Source: Erpetoichthys calabaricus
Taxonomy: Eukaryota > Chordata > Cladistia > Polypteriformes > Polypteridae
NCBI RefSeq assembly: GCF_900747795.2
Contig: NC_041402.2
Location: 158,921,345-158,985,344 of the forward strand
Length of the DNA stretch: 64,000 nt
Reading direction: 5' to 3'
Of this stretch, positions 52,267-59,229 are shown one piece after another; within the stretch, counting starts at the first letter, position 1, and every line of letters begins with the position of its first letter. The position numbers and the translations under genes were made by a program. The notes under the pieces are model-generated. The model was given only the letters and a program-made list of their open reading frames with translations, was not told the origin of the DNA and made no database searches.

Positions 52267-55200
52267 TATTAGTATTATTTAATAATTGCCTTTATTAGTG
52301 TATAAATGGATATAAATAATTACATTTAAACGATTCGCTAAAATCTGTTGTATGTAAACGATACTGTTTTAAATGTTACTGTTTTTTCATCAGAAAACCC
52401 AGTTTCCACATCTACGTGTATTAGTTTAAATGGCACTTTTACCACTCGCAATAGGGTGGACGCGCTGACGTATCGTGTCGACTGGGCAACACAGTGAATG
52501 TGGCGTCTATCTATATACAGTCATCCCTCACCTATCGCGGGGGTTACGTTCCAGAGCCACCCGCGATAGGTGAAAATCCGCGAAGTAGCGACCTATATTT
52601 ATTTTATTATTTATACATATTTTAAGGATTCATAAACCCTTCCCACACTCTTATAAACCTTTCTCACTCTCTTGTTAACCTTTCCCACACTCTTATAAAC
52701 ACTTCCTATGCTCTTAAACACTTTCTACATTCTTAAACACCGCAGACCAACACTGCACACAGCGATCAGACGTCGATGTGTCTCCACTCTCTTTGTTAAG
52801 GGGGGCAGCTGAACTCACGCTGAGCAGAAATGGACTTTGTGCTGCTTCTGCCAAAATGCCTGCTTGTCGCTCTGCGCATTCGGAAGGAGGAGGAGGAGTG
52901 GGGGTGTGTGAGGGCTGAACGCACGTTCGCTCAAACCCCCCCTCCCCGGAGGCGCAGTATGCTCCTGCCACTTCGCATTGTCAAGGGGGTGGGGAGCTGA
53001 ATGAATGCTAAGGAGAAGTGGACTTTGTGCTGGCTTTGTGCTGCTTGTCGCTCTGCGTGTCAATAATTTAAAATCCTGTACAGCACCTATTTTCCTGTCT
53101 CACTGTCTTGTCTTGCGTAAAGTTAAAATGTTTTATAATAGTGAGATGTTACTCATATCCTTAGCCCGACATCCACATATCATATGTGTTAACAAAGTGT
53201 GTTTTATAAGTTTACATGTGTTTAAAGCATGTGGGATGGGTATTTTAAGGCTTAGACTATAAAATGTTTATTTATATGGTCTTTCTATATCGCGGATTTT
53301 CTCCTGTTGCTGATGGGTCTGGAACATAACTTCCGCGATAGGCGGGCAATCACTTGTATTTAAAAACCCATGAAGTCGTGAATCCGCAAAAAGTGAACCG
53401 CAAAGTAGCGAGGGATTACTGTATGTCTATGATTTGTTCGCTTTCCGACGTAGTGTAAATAAAGTAAATTCATCTCACTGTGGTGCGTATTCCGTACGTA
53501 ATACCATGTAACACATTATAATTCTCCTGCTTTACGCGAATATACCCATGCCACCGAAAAAAAGACTTACAATTCCACGGTCCACTTCAGATGCCAGAGA
53601 AAAGTCTATTTCAAGGGTGTCTCAAACGCCACAGCAGACACAATCCAAAGTGGACGAACTTACAATAAAATGTGAATCAGAAAACTGTTTGTTCTATTCC
53701 CAGGCAATGCCGGGTACTCCTGCTAGTCTTTAATAAATAAACAGGGTATGTGTGTAAATGTAATCATGGTGTCTTTTATATAACTCCTTGATGAACACAT
53801 TTTCCATCCATTTTTAAACCTATTCGATCCATCTCAGGGTTACCAGAGGAAAATGTGCAATAGTGCAGAATCCTTTTTTTTTTTTTTTTTTTGGCAAGAT
53901 ATGCTCCGATTTGCAGACATTGTTCACATGGTGCTATGCCAGCCACTCCTCAAGCCTATCATTTATCAGATTCGCTGTACTAGAGGAGGAATAGCTTGAA
54001 GAGTTTTGTTTTCCTGTTTCTCATTACAGTCAAGCTGGCTGGGTTAGAAGAAGAATAACTAGAAGGCATATCTTGACTTGCCAGAGGCAGAAGACTATCA
54101 CTTTGATAAACAGTGGTGGCAATAGTACTGCACTGTTTTCTATACATTAATCAACCAAGTGCTGGTAAACTGACTGAATAAAAGACTGAAAATAAAGGCA
54201 GTGATTGTTTATATGTTGCCCATCCCCACCACTGTGATCTCCTTTATTTATGTGGGCACAAATTGTAGTGGGATCAGCCTTTTGAATGAGGCCATCTATA
54301 TCAGATGACATGCACATGACACTGTATATCCGGGCAGCTTCAAATGTGGCAGTGTAGTATAGTGGTCATATAGAAAATACAAAGATTTGTGCATATGGTT
54401 TTCAGATTTACATGGTCTATCACTTTCTGTTTTACCTGATTAGGTTATCTCACAACATGTAATAAATGTATAATGGCCCTAAAATGAATCATCTGCCGAG
54501 TGATAGGAGGAAGAAAATCAAAGGGCTGTACGACTAAAACAATTCCATATATATTTTTGTTCCAAGTGATATTGTATCCAGAGGCTCAAGGCACTTTCCT
54601 ACCGTAGGAACTTTTTCCAGGAACCAGGGTCTTTTTAGAAACTCTGGAACTTTTTTAGAATTCCCACAGCAGGAAGTTAGGCCATAGGTAGTTCCTGGTA
54701 TTTTTTTTAGTTCCTACTCCAGGGTACACACTTTTCATTCAACCAAGATCTATTGTGGGTGGAACTTGGGCAATGAATTGAGTTAATTGGTTGACCACAA
54801 GAAATGGCGCAATCTTATGAATCTGTTAGTAGATTGGACTTTGGAGTGTTATTGGTGAAGCTGGAGTGCTGCATTTCACACCACATCACTCTTCATAGCT
54901 GCCTTTCTGGCGCACCACATCAAAGTAATAATCTCCCTTGTGAAGTTGGGATTGTTTCAAAGTAATAAGGTAGGTGGGGTCCCTCAAGAACTCTTGATTA
55001 TGGTGCAGCACTTCGCACCTCGTCACTCTTTATAGCTTCTTTACTGGTGCACCATGCCATATATCACACTTGGGAGGAGTGTCCACTGTGAACTCCCGAT
55101 CACGCTGAACTTTGCACGGCACATATTTTGCATAAAGGTTACAGTTCCTATTGTGCGGTGGGAACACAACACAGGAACAGGGCCAGGGACCATAAGTGGC

Positions 55201-57310
55201 CCAGGATGTACATTGTACAGAAACTCTTTGGTTCTTGAAAACAATGTTCCTGCGGTGGGAAAGCACTTTCAGGCTACACCCACATTACATTTTTTTTAAT
55301 GAAGACATTAGTCTCAATTTTTGCACTTTCATCCACACTACCCCAGCAATTTTAAACCCTAAAAATGGAGACTTGAAAATGCTCTCCAGAACTGTATACT
55401 TTTGAAAATACCAGCTCAGTATTGCAATCAGGATGGCTAAAAACTTAGAATTTTGAAAACACACTTTGATTTTTTTTTTTTGCTTATCACATAGCCTTTC
55501 CTGATTTAATCTTGTTCATTACAACATCCCATTCACTGACTGGTCACAGTTAACAGAAGAAAATCACATTCAAATACAGTAAACACAGAGAAGTTGTTTT
55601 CCAAGGCACTTCTGTGTTGCTTACCCATATGCATGTACCAAAATGGCATTTTGAACAGTTTGAATGCTGCATACATGCAACAAAAGACAAACAATTTGCC
55701 AGTCACTACAGTTTTTCAATAAATCTCATGGCTGGAGGCTCCGACATCTCTTCAAAGCTTTTTTTTCTTGCTGATGCATGCGTGCCCAGTGTAGGTGAAC
55801 ATCAACGTCATATATGTTTTTGGTTGTTTCAGTATGGCCAGAGATACTTTTGCACACTATATGAAAATGCCAATGTGAACAGATAATATTTTCATTTAAA
55901 AACAGCAACATTAAATGAAAATGTAGCAACATGGACAAAGTCTCACACTGACTTAAGTTCCTGAGATATAATTACTAAACGGGTGTTATTAGCAAGCAGT
56001 TTTAATTCTTCTGGGCAGCAGAAGGATGTGATTCTAGAACTGTGTAATCAAATCAGGATGAAGTTTATTTGTCACATACAACCTATACATACAAGGTGAG
56101 ACACAAAAATAACCGGACTGGGCTTGGGGCTTTCCTGGAAAACCGTCTGGAGGTCGGCTGGACGTGAATCATAGCACTATATCCCCTCCTACATGCTCTC
56201 TCAAACTGCCGCCTGGCTAGGTATATCCTGTGAATAGCCCAGTCAGTATTTACACCACAATTGCTACATGAGTTGCTGCGATAATGTCAGTTGAAAAAAA
56301 AAAAAAAAAAAATCGAACAGCGAATCAACATCAAATTTCTCGTGAATTTTCTCTTTTTCAAAATAAACAAGTTTTTGACTGACAAAAACAATCCTGTCCT
56401 TGATCATCCCCCCTATTCGCCGATTTACAGTAGCTCCCTGTGATTTTTATTTGTTCCCGTAAATCAAAAGTGACCTTAATGGAACACATTTTTCTTCTAT
56501 GGATGAAGTGAAGACAAAAACGGCAAGCCTGTTGTAGAGCCTTAAGTAAGAAGACTTCCAGCACTGTTTCAATCAATGGAAGATACATATGGAGCGGTGT
56601 AGAGATCGGGAAGGGGAGTATATAGAAGGGGACAATGTTTAGAATGCTGTAATTCATCAATAAATATACTGTATATATTTTTTACCAATCCATTTATTTT
56701 TTTGTCTCACCTCGTACAGTACTATATGAAGTGAAATGCTTAGTTGGTAAACTCCAAGGACTGTGCATCTTAGAAGAATATATAATACATAATTTTATAA
56801 ATATCAATAAAAATCATTAAGAGAACTATAAAACACTGATAAATAGTAACTTAAAAATAACTTAATGTAAGAAAGTTAAAAATAGGGAATCATGTAGTCA
56901 GACAGTCTCCTTATTCAAGATGCAAATAGACTGTGGAAACTACTGTGCGTAGGTCTTATTCTTGGCAGACAAAACGATTTCCATCTCAAAAGCACAGTCT
57001 CTTTACTCAACACTATTGCACTTTGTAAGGTTTCATAATCTGATTAGAAGAACAGATCTCACTTTAACCTAAACACCACCCATTAGAAGTTCCTTTACAA
57101 ATCATTGGCATTCAGTGAGAAAATTTAAGTCTTCCAGCAACTCCAGAGGTTTTTGGGATACTTACAGAGAACTTCTCATACAGCTGGTAGGTTAGTAAAG
57201 GATTGGGCAGCTCCCGGAAATAGAGTTTGCAGAGCGAGCCAACACAATGGATGTCTTGGAGGTACAAATCTTTTGTCAGGTCTGGGATTTGTTCAGAGTC
57301 AAACTCATGC
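28661..57310 (-). CDS. ARHGAP32: ARHGAP32 (p250GAP/RICS/GRIT), ten 3' coding exons
   Basis: In transcript order the exons are 57166-57310, 48211-48293, 45160-45267, 44685-44830, 41712-41913, 41413-41558, 38204-38278, 37283-38110, 35682-36400 and 28661-30739. They total 4531 bases in continuous phase, about 1510 residues. The first four encode the RhoGAP domain from HEFDSEQIPDLTK through LYFRELPNPLL and the Asn-bearing VWAPNLLR. The catalytic arginine finger would be in an exon beyond the right edge. Next come SRPKSLLVSSP, the basic GSWRSFFNLGK segment, RPRRPRSSSDALSASFNG, a PPPPPPK proline-rich stretch and the ending EIHVE. In the family this protein accelerates GTP hydrolysis on RhoA, Rac1 and Cdc42, acts at synapses and binds SH3 partners, NMDA-receptor scaffolds and beta-catenin. 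The human protein is about 2087 residues; the region after the proline stretch is clearly shorter here. ARHGAP33 is the main alternative, but the C terminus fits ARHGAP32. Confidence 0.93.
30980..31310 (+). mobile_element. V-SINE, diverged, in an ARHGAP32 intron
   Basis: GTGGCACGGTGGCAGTGC, CATGTTCTCCCCGTGTCTG, TGCATGTTAGGTGAATTGG and TGCGATGGACTGGCATGC are present in V-SINE order. The tail is lost. Confidence 0.8.
31880..32035 (+). mobile_element. V-SINE fragment, very diverged
   Basis: Blocks GTGGAGTTTGCCTGTTCTC, TTTCTCCTGGTGTTCCC and AAAGATATTGTGAGTTAA recall the V-SINE middle. Confidence 0.45.
32036..33099. other. intron stretch with possible DNA transposon remnant
   Basis: TAACGTGACATGTCCAGCC near 32562 and the CACAAGTCGCATAATGTGACA block near 33010 look like ends of a degraded element, but the inverted match is weak. 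The open frame 32056-32292 (-), with one hydrophobic segment, is unassigned. Confidence 0.3.
33104..33563 (+). repeat. left arm of the TTAA fold-back element
   Basis: Pairs with 35126-35580. It contains the shared blocks GATCCGGCCCACCTTAAAAC, CAGCTCATGCCTTG and ACACACGCATTTCATGTG. Confidence 0.88.
33532..33606 (+). repeat. tRNA-like module, left (not a working tRNA)
   Basis: A box TGGCATCACGG and B box GGTTCGATCCC are spaced as in a tRNA, with a possible TGT anticodon loop CTTGTAA. The T and acceptor stems do not pair, so it is a pol III promoter relic rather than a functional tRNA. Confidence 0.55.
35070..35160 (-). repeat. tRNA-like module, right (not a working tRNA)
   Basis: On the - strand TGGCTTAGCGG and GAGTTCGATTCCCC form A and B boxes. 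The long variable region recalls tRNA-Leu or tRNA-Ser. The T stem has mismatches. Confidence 0.55.
35126..35580 (-). repeat. right arm of the TTAA fold-back element
   Basis: Inverted copy of the left arm. At its inner edge a separate hairpin forms from GGTAAG-ATTTGCTG and CAGCAGA-CTTACC (about 35100-35142). Confidence 0.88.
35682..36400 (-). CDS. ARHGAP32: ARHGAP32 proline-rich exon
   Basis: This exon has 719 bases encoding PVPVSSVSILPPPPPPKN, then ARMLALALAESAQQ. Next comes a low-complexity Ser/Pro/Gln/Thr stretch not seen in the mammalian protein as I recall it. The six-proline run is a likely SH3-binding site. The donor is CAG|GTAAGG. Confidence 0.9.
36401..37282 (-). other. ARHGAP32 intron, no element recognised
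   Basis: GT donor at the 3'-most part of exon 37283-38110 and AG acceptor before 36400. The interior is AT-rich and unassigned. Confidence 0.5.
37283..38110 (-). CDS. ARHGAP32: ARHGAP32 large serine/proline-rich exon
   Basis: This exon has 828 bases beginning ESKVYRPRRPRSSSDALS. It includes LSPPDIG, LDFDPMSFQCSPP and PKIGRK, motifs shared with human ARHGAP32. It is mostly predicted disordered, with many SP sites. The donor is AAG|GTTAGT. Confidence 0.92.
38199..38204 (-). promoter_or_regulatory. ARHGAP32: GC-type 5' splice site in ARHGAP32
   Basis: On the - strand the junction reads GATG|GCAAGT. Apart from the C at +2 it matches U1 well, as GC-AG donors usually do. The intron ends CCCACAG at 38111-38112. 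Confidence 0.75.
38204..38278 (-). CDS. ARHGAP32: ARHGAP32 small exon with a GC splice donor
   Basis: This exon has 75 bases encoding GRGETGTLRSAKSEESLTSL, then HNVD. Phase and homology to the next exon (GESKVYRPRR) require the donor GATG|GCAAGT, a GC-AG intron. No GT in register keeps the frame open. Confidence 0.85.
38480..39130 (-). mobile_element. LINE remnant (RTE/Rex-like), ORF2 fragment
   Basis: In + orientation TCATGAACAAGACCCCAAAG, TACTTGAACTCCTCAGCTTG and GTCTGATGAAGCCAAGAGGAC match a very common fish LINE ORF read in reverse. The segment at 38520-38770 belongs to the same ORF further along. It is heavily diverged. Confidence 0.65.
39140..39850 (-). mobile_element. Rex1/CR1-like LINE 3' remnant
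   Basis: On the - strand a C-terminal reverse transcriptase stretch reads LLENATRVSPLAPSTKWESF. It is followed by a 3' end with GAATTTCACTGTTGTAC and AACAATAAAGATCTC. Several frame breaks are present. Confidence 0.7.
40640..40840 (-). mobile_element. V-SINE fragment with internal tandem duplication
   Basis: CATTCATCCATTTTCAAATCC is the reversed tail. Units at about 40691-40742 and 40743-40795 repeat CTGAGTGAAGGTG and AACCAACCCTGAAT. Confidence 0.55.
41090..41345 (+). mobile_element. V-SINE, very diverged
   Basis: TTTGCACATTCTCACACGG, GGGGTTTCCTCTGTGTACTC and GATGAACTGATGCCATATCC follow the V-SINE order. It lies just 3' of an ARHGAP32 exon in the intron. Confidence 0.6.
41413..41558 (-). CDS. 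ARHGAP32: ARHGAP32 exon, basic segment
   Basis: This exon has 146 bases containing KKSPVGSWRSFFNLGKSSS and EMKAMALA. Its basic and serine-rich make-up is typical of this part of the protein. The donor is CAG|GTAAGC. Confidence 0.92.
41712..41913 (-). CDS. ARHGAP32: ARHGAP32 exon, post-GAP linker
   Basis: This exon has 202 bases containing SRPKSLLVSSPSTKLLTLEE and YIEVGEGPAALQGKFHT, which are highly conserved in vertebrate ARHGAP32. The donor is GAG|GTAGGT. Confidence 0.92.
42004..42028. repeat. short interstitial telomere-like repeat
   Basis: GACCCTAACCCTAAACCTAAC is close to three CCCTAA units. It is far too short to be a chromosome end. Confidence 0.6.
42080..42400. repeat. palindromic repeat cluster, unclassified
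   Basis: ATTCCAACAGATGGCACATTACAAACATT (split here for reading as ATTCCAACAGATGGCAC, then ACAAACATT) at 42174-42206 pairs with its inverted counterpart near 42350-42392. Related ATGCATT and ATGCACTGCATT blocks recur between. It resembles a small palindromic element but has no clear ends. Confidence 0.5.
42401..44684 (-). other. ARHGAP32 intron, nothing recognised
   Basis: AT-rich. Homopolymer A runs occur near 43500 and 43580. No gene, RNA or element end is supported. Confidence 0.4.
44685..44830 (-). CDS. ARHGAP32: ARHGAP32 exon, end of RhoGAP domain
   Basis: This exon has 146 bases encoding SKQIESACFSGTAAFMEVR to SSLIREGA. The VVVEFILNHVDVLF helix closes the domain. The donor is CAG|GTATGT. 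Confidence 0.92.
44975..44990. repeat. poly(C) run
   Basis: About 14 C in a row, a likely length-variable site and a place where the read may be in error. Confidence 0.8.
45160..45267 (-). CDS. ARHGAP32: ARHGAP32 exon, RhoGAP domain part 3
   Basis: This exon has 108 bases encoding TLEFLMRHLAHLA to NLAIVWAPNLL. The Asn in WAPNLL is the family residue that stabilises the arginine finger. The donor is CAG|GTATGT. Confidence 0.92.
45400..45850 (+). mobile_element. LTR-like fossil repeat, copy A
   Basis: CAAGTGGTGTGGCCAGCTGCC is followed by a TATA-like TCTATAAATCC, a T-rich stretch and CAATAAACC. The layout (promoter, then poly(A) signal) resembles a solo LTR, and a diverged relative lies at about 60330-60910. 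No coding parts are present. It is an old fossil of uncertain family. Confidence 0.35.
45880..46110 (+). mobile_element. V-SINE, very diverged
   Basis: GTGTAGGTTTTCTCAATC, AGTCAGATTAACTGGCGG and TTGTCAGGGTCAGGTGCTGC recall V-SINE blocks. Confidence 0.4.
46765..46875. repeat. (AT)n/(AC)n low-complexity stretch
   Basis: Mixed TATATA and ACACAC runs. Confidence 0.85.
46890..47215. other. unassigned stretch, possibly an old repeat
   Basis: The CAAGTGTGCCTTTGTTC and AAGTCAATAAATGGG ending looks like a repeat terminus with a poly(A) signal, but no partner copy is in the window. Confidence 0.3.
47290..47670. mobile_element. two V-SINE fragments in opposite orientation
   Basis: 47290-47475 reads in reverse (CAGTCCATCACATTGCCC, GTGCACTCCACAGAC). 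47540-47670 reads forward (GCAGTGAATTGGTGCCGC, CATCCAGGGCAGGTTATTGC, AGGATACGCTGCAGCAC). Confidence 0.5.
48211..48293 (-). CDS. ARHGAP32: ARHGAP32 exon, RhoGAP domain part 2
   Basis: This exon has 83 bases encoding DAVSAATDEERLVKIHDVI, then QQLPPPHY and a split Arg codon. The acceptor is TTATAG and the donor is CAG|GTCAGT. Confidence 0.92.
48868..49160 (-). mobile_element. V-SINE, moderately diverged
   Basis: ATTCATCCATTCAATTTCC, CTTATCCAGGGCAGGGTC, CACCTAACCTGCATGTCTTT and AGAACATGCAGGCTCC appear in reverse V-SINE order. Confidence 0.8.
49200..50165. repeat. unclassified repeat in two diverged copies
   Basis: The first unit (about 49200-49590) and second unit (about 49990-50165) share a start, GTGAAAAAATTC or ATGAAAAAAATTCC with CGACCT. 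They also share an end, TTTGAGAAATATT followed by CAACTGGAAGT. CAACTGGAAGTAGTA also occurs at 49432. No coding frame, tRNA-like head or inverted ends are seen. Confidence 0.5.
50560..51167 (+). mobile_element. Tc1-like element remnant, split by a Helitron
   Basis: GGCCCTGGAACAACATCTAA, TGCAGGTCTCTCTTCCC, GGTAATGATTGGAAACACAC, GGCAGGATCTGAATAG and GGCAATTACTTTTTCAG are the ordered landmarks of a common vertebrate Tc1-like element. Much of the transposase is deleted or decayed. Its 3' part resumes at 53727 (TCTTTAATAAATAAAC). Confidence 0.7.
51317..51800 (+). mobile_element. Harbinger-like element, left end fragment inside the Helitron
   Basis: TAA|GGGCTCATTTATACTTC with a following CG-rich stretch (ACGCGTACGCGCC) resembles the terminus of fish PIF/Harbinger elements. 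The matching right end is not found. Confidence 0.5.
51892..52080 (+). mobile_element. V-SINE, truncated, inside the Helitron
   Basis: GGGGTGACCCAGTGGCGGAG, CCTGGAGTTTACACGTTTTC, GTGCTCCAGTTTCCC and AAAGATATGCAG match the V-SINE head and core. The 3' half is missing. Confidence 0.7.
52084..52225 (-). mobile_element. old LINE scrap inside the Helitron
   Basis: AATAGCATTACAGTAATC, TACGTGAGGTGACATGGGC and TTTCGGAGATGGAAGAAGGC match a fish LINE ORF commonly seen in reverse. It runs into an AAT microsatellite. Confidence 0.45.
52229..52266. repeat. (AAT)n microsatellite
   Basis: About twelve AAT units. Confidence 0.9.
52518..53421. mobile_element. Tigger/pogo-like non-autonomous element, 904 bp
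   Basis: The ends read CAGTCATCCCTCACC at left and, reversed, CAGTAATCCCTCGC at right, and each is flanked by TA. Subterminal CGCGATAGG and GCGAAGTAGCG motifs occur at both ends, as in Tigger elements. No transposase frame is present. It sits inside the Helitron. Confidence 0.85.
53727..53860 (+). mobile_element. resumed Tc1-like 3' end and a V-SINE tail scrap
   Basis: TCTTTAATAAATAAAC continues the Tc1-like element. TTTTCCATCCATTTTTAAACC (read as TTTTCCATCC plus ATTTTTAAACC) at 53801-53821 is a reversed V-SINE tail. Confidence 0.5.
53861..54589. other. intron stretch, poly(T) run, otherwise unassigned
   Basis: A run of about 18 T is at 53874-53892. Nothing else is recognised. Confidence 0.5.
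54590..55266. mobile_element. Harbinger-like non-autonomous DNA element, 677 bp
   Basis: The left end GCACTTTCCTACCGTAGGAA and, reversed, the right end GTGCTTTCCCACCGCAGGAA form inverted repeats that continue with GAACCAGGGT and GAACCAAAGAG. Two diverged internal copies of a stretch with CACATCACTC...GGCGCACCA lie at 54880 and 55010. No transposase is present. Confidence 0.7.
55267..56039. other. intron stretch, nothing recognised
   Basis: AT-rich, with a T run near 55470. No supported feature. Confidence 0.4.
56040..56790 (-). mobile_element. LINE 3' tail interrupted by a mariner
   Basis: Read on the - strand, AAGCATTTCACTTCATATAG at right of the mariner joins GTATGTGACAAATAAACTTC-like sequence left of it. 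The joined piece is the usual fish LINE/SINE tail. Confidence 0.6.
56092..56714 (+). mobile_element. mariner-like element, internally deleted, 623 bp
   Basis: The ends are CAAGGTGAGACACAAAAATA and, reversed, CGAGGTGAGACAAAAAAATA, each flanked by TA. Coding traces run from a transposase N terminus (56286 on) straight to the catalytic C-terminal part (a proline-rich block resembling HPPYSPDLAPCD near 56403-56445), so the middle is gone. It is inactive. Confidence 0.85.
57166..57310 (-). CDS. ARHGAP32: ARHGAP32 exon, RhoGAP domain part 1
   Basis: This exon has 145 bases: one base finishing the previous codon plus 48 codons, HEFDSEQ to YEKFS. It contains the conserved KLYFRELPNPLL helix of RhoGAP domains. 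The acceptor is CCTCCAG and the donor is TCT|GTAAGT. Confidence 0.92.
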
Positions 57311-57904
57311 CTGGAGGAAAAAAAGATACACATGTACTGTATGTATTTATTGACTTTACCTACAACAATAGCAGACATAAAGAATTTAATTATTTTTGCC
57401 GACAAATAGAAAGTATTTGAGGACTTTAAACCTTGAGTATAACTGACCTGAAAAAATACTAAAGGAAAGAAAAACAACTTGCAAAACTTATAAATGGCTA
57501 AATACAGTAGATTTACTTAAATGTCAAATATAAAATGCACTTAACCAACAGGGGTGATGTGTCTGACCAAAAGCTAGGATCAATAAATAAAAATAACTCA
57601 CTATAATCATGATCAATGTGTAAAAAGGAAAGACGGGGTATTTGACAGACACACAACATCGCCCACCTAGTCCACATTTCTAAAGATAGACCTGCCAGAG
57701 CCTTTCATTGGACGTGTTATTAAAGTGTAAATTTCATTGAAAGCACAATTTCTGAGGAACTGAAAGCAGGTTAAAATGTCCCAACAATATTCATTAGCCT
57801 TGAAACATCTTGAAATTTTTTATATACATAAAGGAAACACAAACTCACAAGTATATTTATATGTTTACAAAGACCCATTAATACAAACATATAGATACAG
57901 TATG
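57311..57904 (-). other. ARHGAP32 intron, nothing recognised
   Basis: AT-rich sequence upstream of the RhoGAP exon. Confidence 0.4.
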
Positions 57905-58145
57905 TGAATGGCACTGCGGCACAGTGGTCAGTCACAGCTCCAGAGTCCTGGGTTTGAATTCTGGGACTGCAGGTACTCTTTCAGTATTTGCTTATTTTAT
58001 TATTTTTTTTTTAACTCCTGGCACTTCACTTGTACTCTCACATCCCAAAGATGTGTTATATTAATTGCTATGACATGGGGAAGGTGTTATATAAATAAAA
58101 TGTCTTGTTATTGTTATTATTATTATTAATATTATTATTATTATT
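57905..58145 (+). mobile_element. tRNA-derived SINE with ATT tail
   Basis: GGCACTGCGGCACAGTGGTC and GGGTTTGAATTCTGGGAC are A- and B-box regions. It ends GTTATATAAATAAAATG and a TTA run. Confidence 0.75.
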
Positions 58146-58429
58146 ATGCGAGTTAGTGCTGGTATACGAGTGATTCTGCTATGCCCTGTGGTGCTGGGGA
58201 TTGTTGTTGACCCTGTGACCCAAAATCAGATAAACTGGTTAATATATGAATGGATAGATAAATATATATACTCTAAATATATACATTATACATACATGCA
58301 CACAAACAGACTACATGTGAAAATAACTAATTGGCCGCTTTCTGTACAGACTTACTGTGTGTTAACTGCACTACTTGGAATATTTAAAAATTTGAAACAA
58401 ATTGCACAAAAATAAAAATCATCATATGT

Positions 58430-58590
58430 AAAGAGTAGACTCATTTAGACCCTAAGGTTGCTTGTTTAATCCCCACTTCTGACTGGCTTTGTGACCCTGG
58501 GCAAGTCACTTAATCTAAGCTATTTAAATGAGTGCTATTTAAACTGATCTTGTAAATCACCTTAAATAAGGTGCTAAATAAACATAAAAC
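58430..58590 (+). mobile_element. MIR-like tRNA SINE, degenerate
   Basis: GACTGGCTTTGTGACCCTGG, GCAAGTCACTTAATC and AAGGTGCTAAATAAAC form a MIR-like core and L2-like tail. Confidence 0.65.
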
Positions 58591-58639
58591 AAGAATAAAA
58601 ATAAGATGGCACTGTAGATGTAAACAGTGAGTATCAACA

Positions 58640-59010
58640 GTTAAACAGGGGCATGTCACCATCACTATATTCATTCTGCTCCTCCTGGTGAATGTCGCAG
58701 ACTTAGTTGAACAGGCCACCCTATCCTCAGCACCACCTCGTGAATACACAGAAGCTTCCAGGTCAGTCAGCGTGCCCTGAATGTACCCCTGTGTCTCCTC
58801 CCACCTTGTACATCTCCTGAGGGAGGTGCCCAGGGAGCATTCCTAACTACATGTCCAAGCCACCTCAACTTGCTCCTCTTAATCCTAAGAAGCAGTGGGT
58901 CTACTCCAATGTCCTCTTTGATTGCTTAGCCCTATCATGGACAGCCAGCCCAGCAACCCTACTCATGATGTTCATTTTGGCAGCTTGTACTTGCTGTCTC
59001 ATTCTTTTCT
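58640..59010 (-). mobile_element. LINE remnant (RTE/Rex-like), related to 38480-39130
   Basis: ACATGTCCAAGCCACCTCAA, CTTGCTCCTCTTAATCC and GGCAGCTTGTACTTGC match the same fish LINE ORF in reverse orientation. Confidence 0.65.
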
Positions 59011-59229
59011 CCCTCCTCTGTTCTGGCAAACATTACAGGACCATTAGTATTTATGCATGTAGATTTAGAGACAGTTTTCATCCACATGTCATAAGGTTAT
59101 TCAACAGCCATTCATATTGAAAATGTTTTCTTGCATATACATATTTTATGTATGTTGTCTTCATTGCATTTTTTCTACTGTTAATTATTTACACTTATGT
59201 ACTGCTTTCTAACCTACTGAAAATGGTTT

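Larger units (their letters stand above)
51168..53726 (+). mobile_element. Helitron, 2559 bp, non-autonomous
   Basis: The 5' end is A|TCCTTATATATAATTTGA and the 3' end is a short hairpin around GGCAATGCC followed by CCTGCTAG|T, the canonical TC...CTAG insertion between A and T with no target duplication. The flanking Tc1-like tail closes up across the insertion. Near the 3' end an open frame starts MPPKKRLTIPRST (53548), similar to the start of Helitron Rep/helicase proteins, but it ends after 61 codons. Three or more other elements lie inside. Confidence 0.8.

Noticed and set aside
53548-53733. Small host gene starting MPPKKR
   Set aside because: It ends at the Helitron terminus and has no splice context; it is best explained as part of the Helitron.
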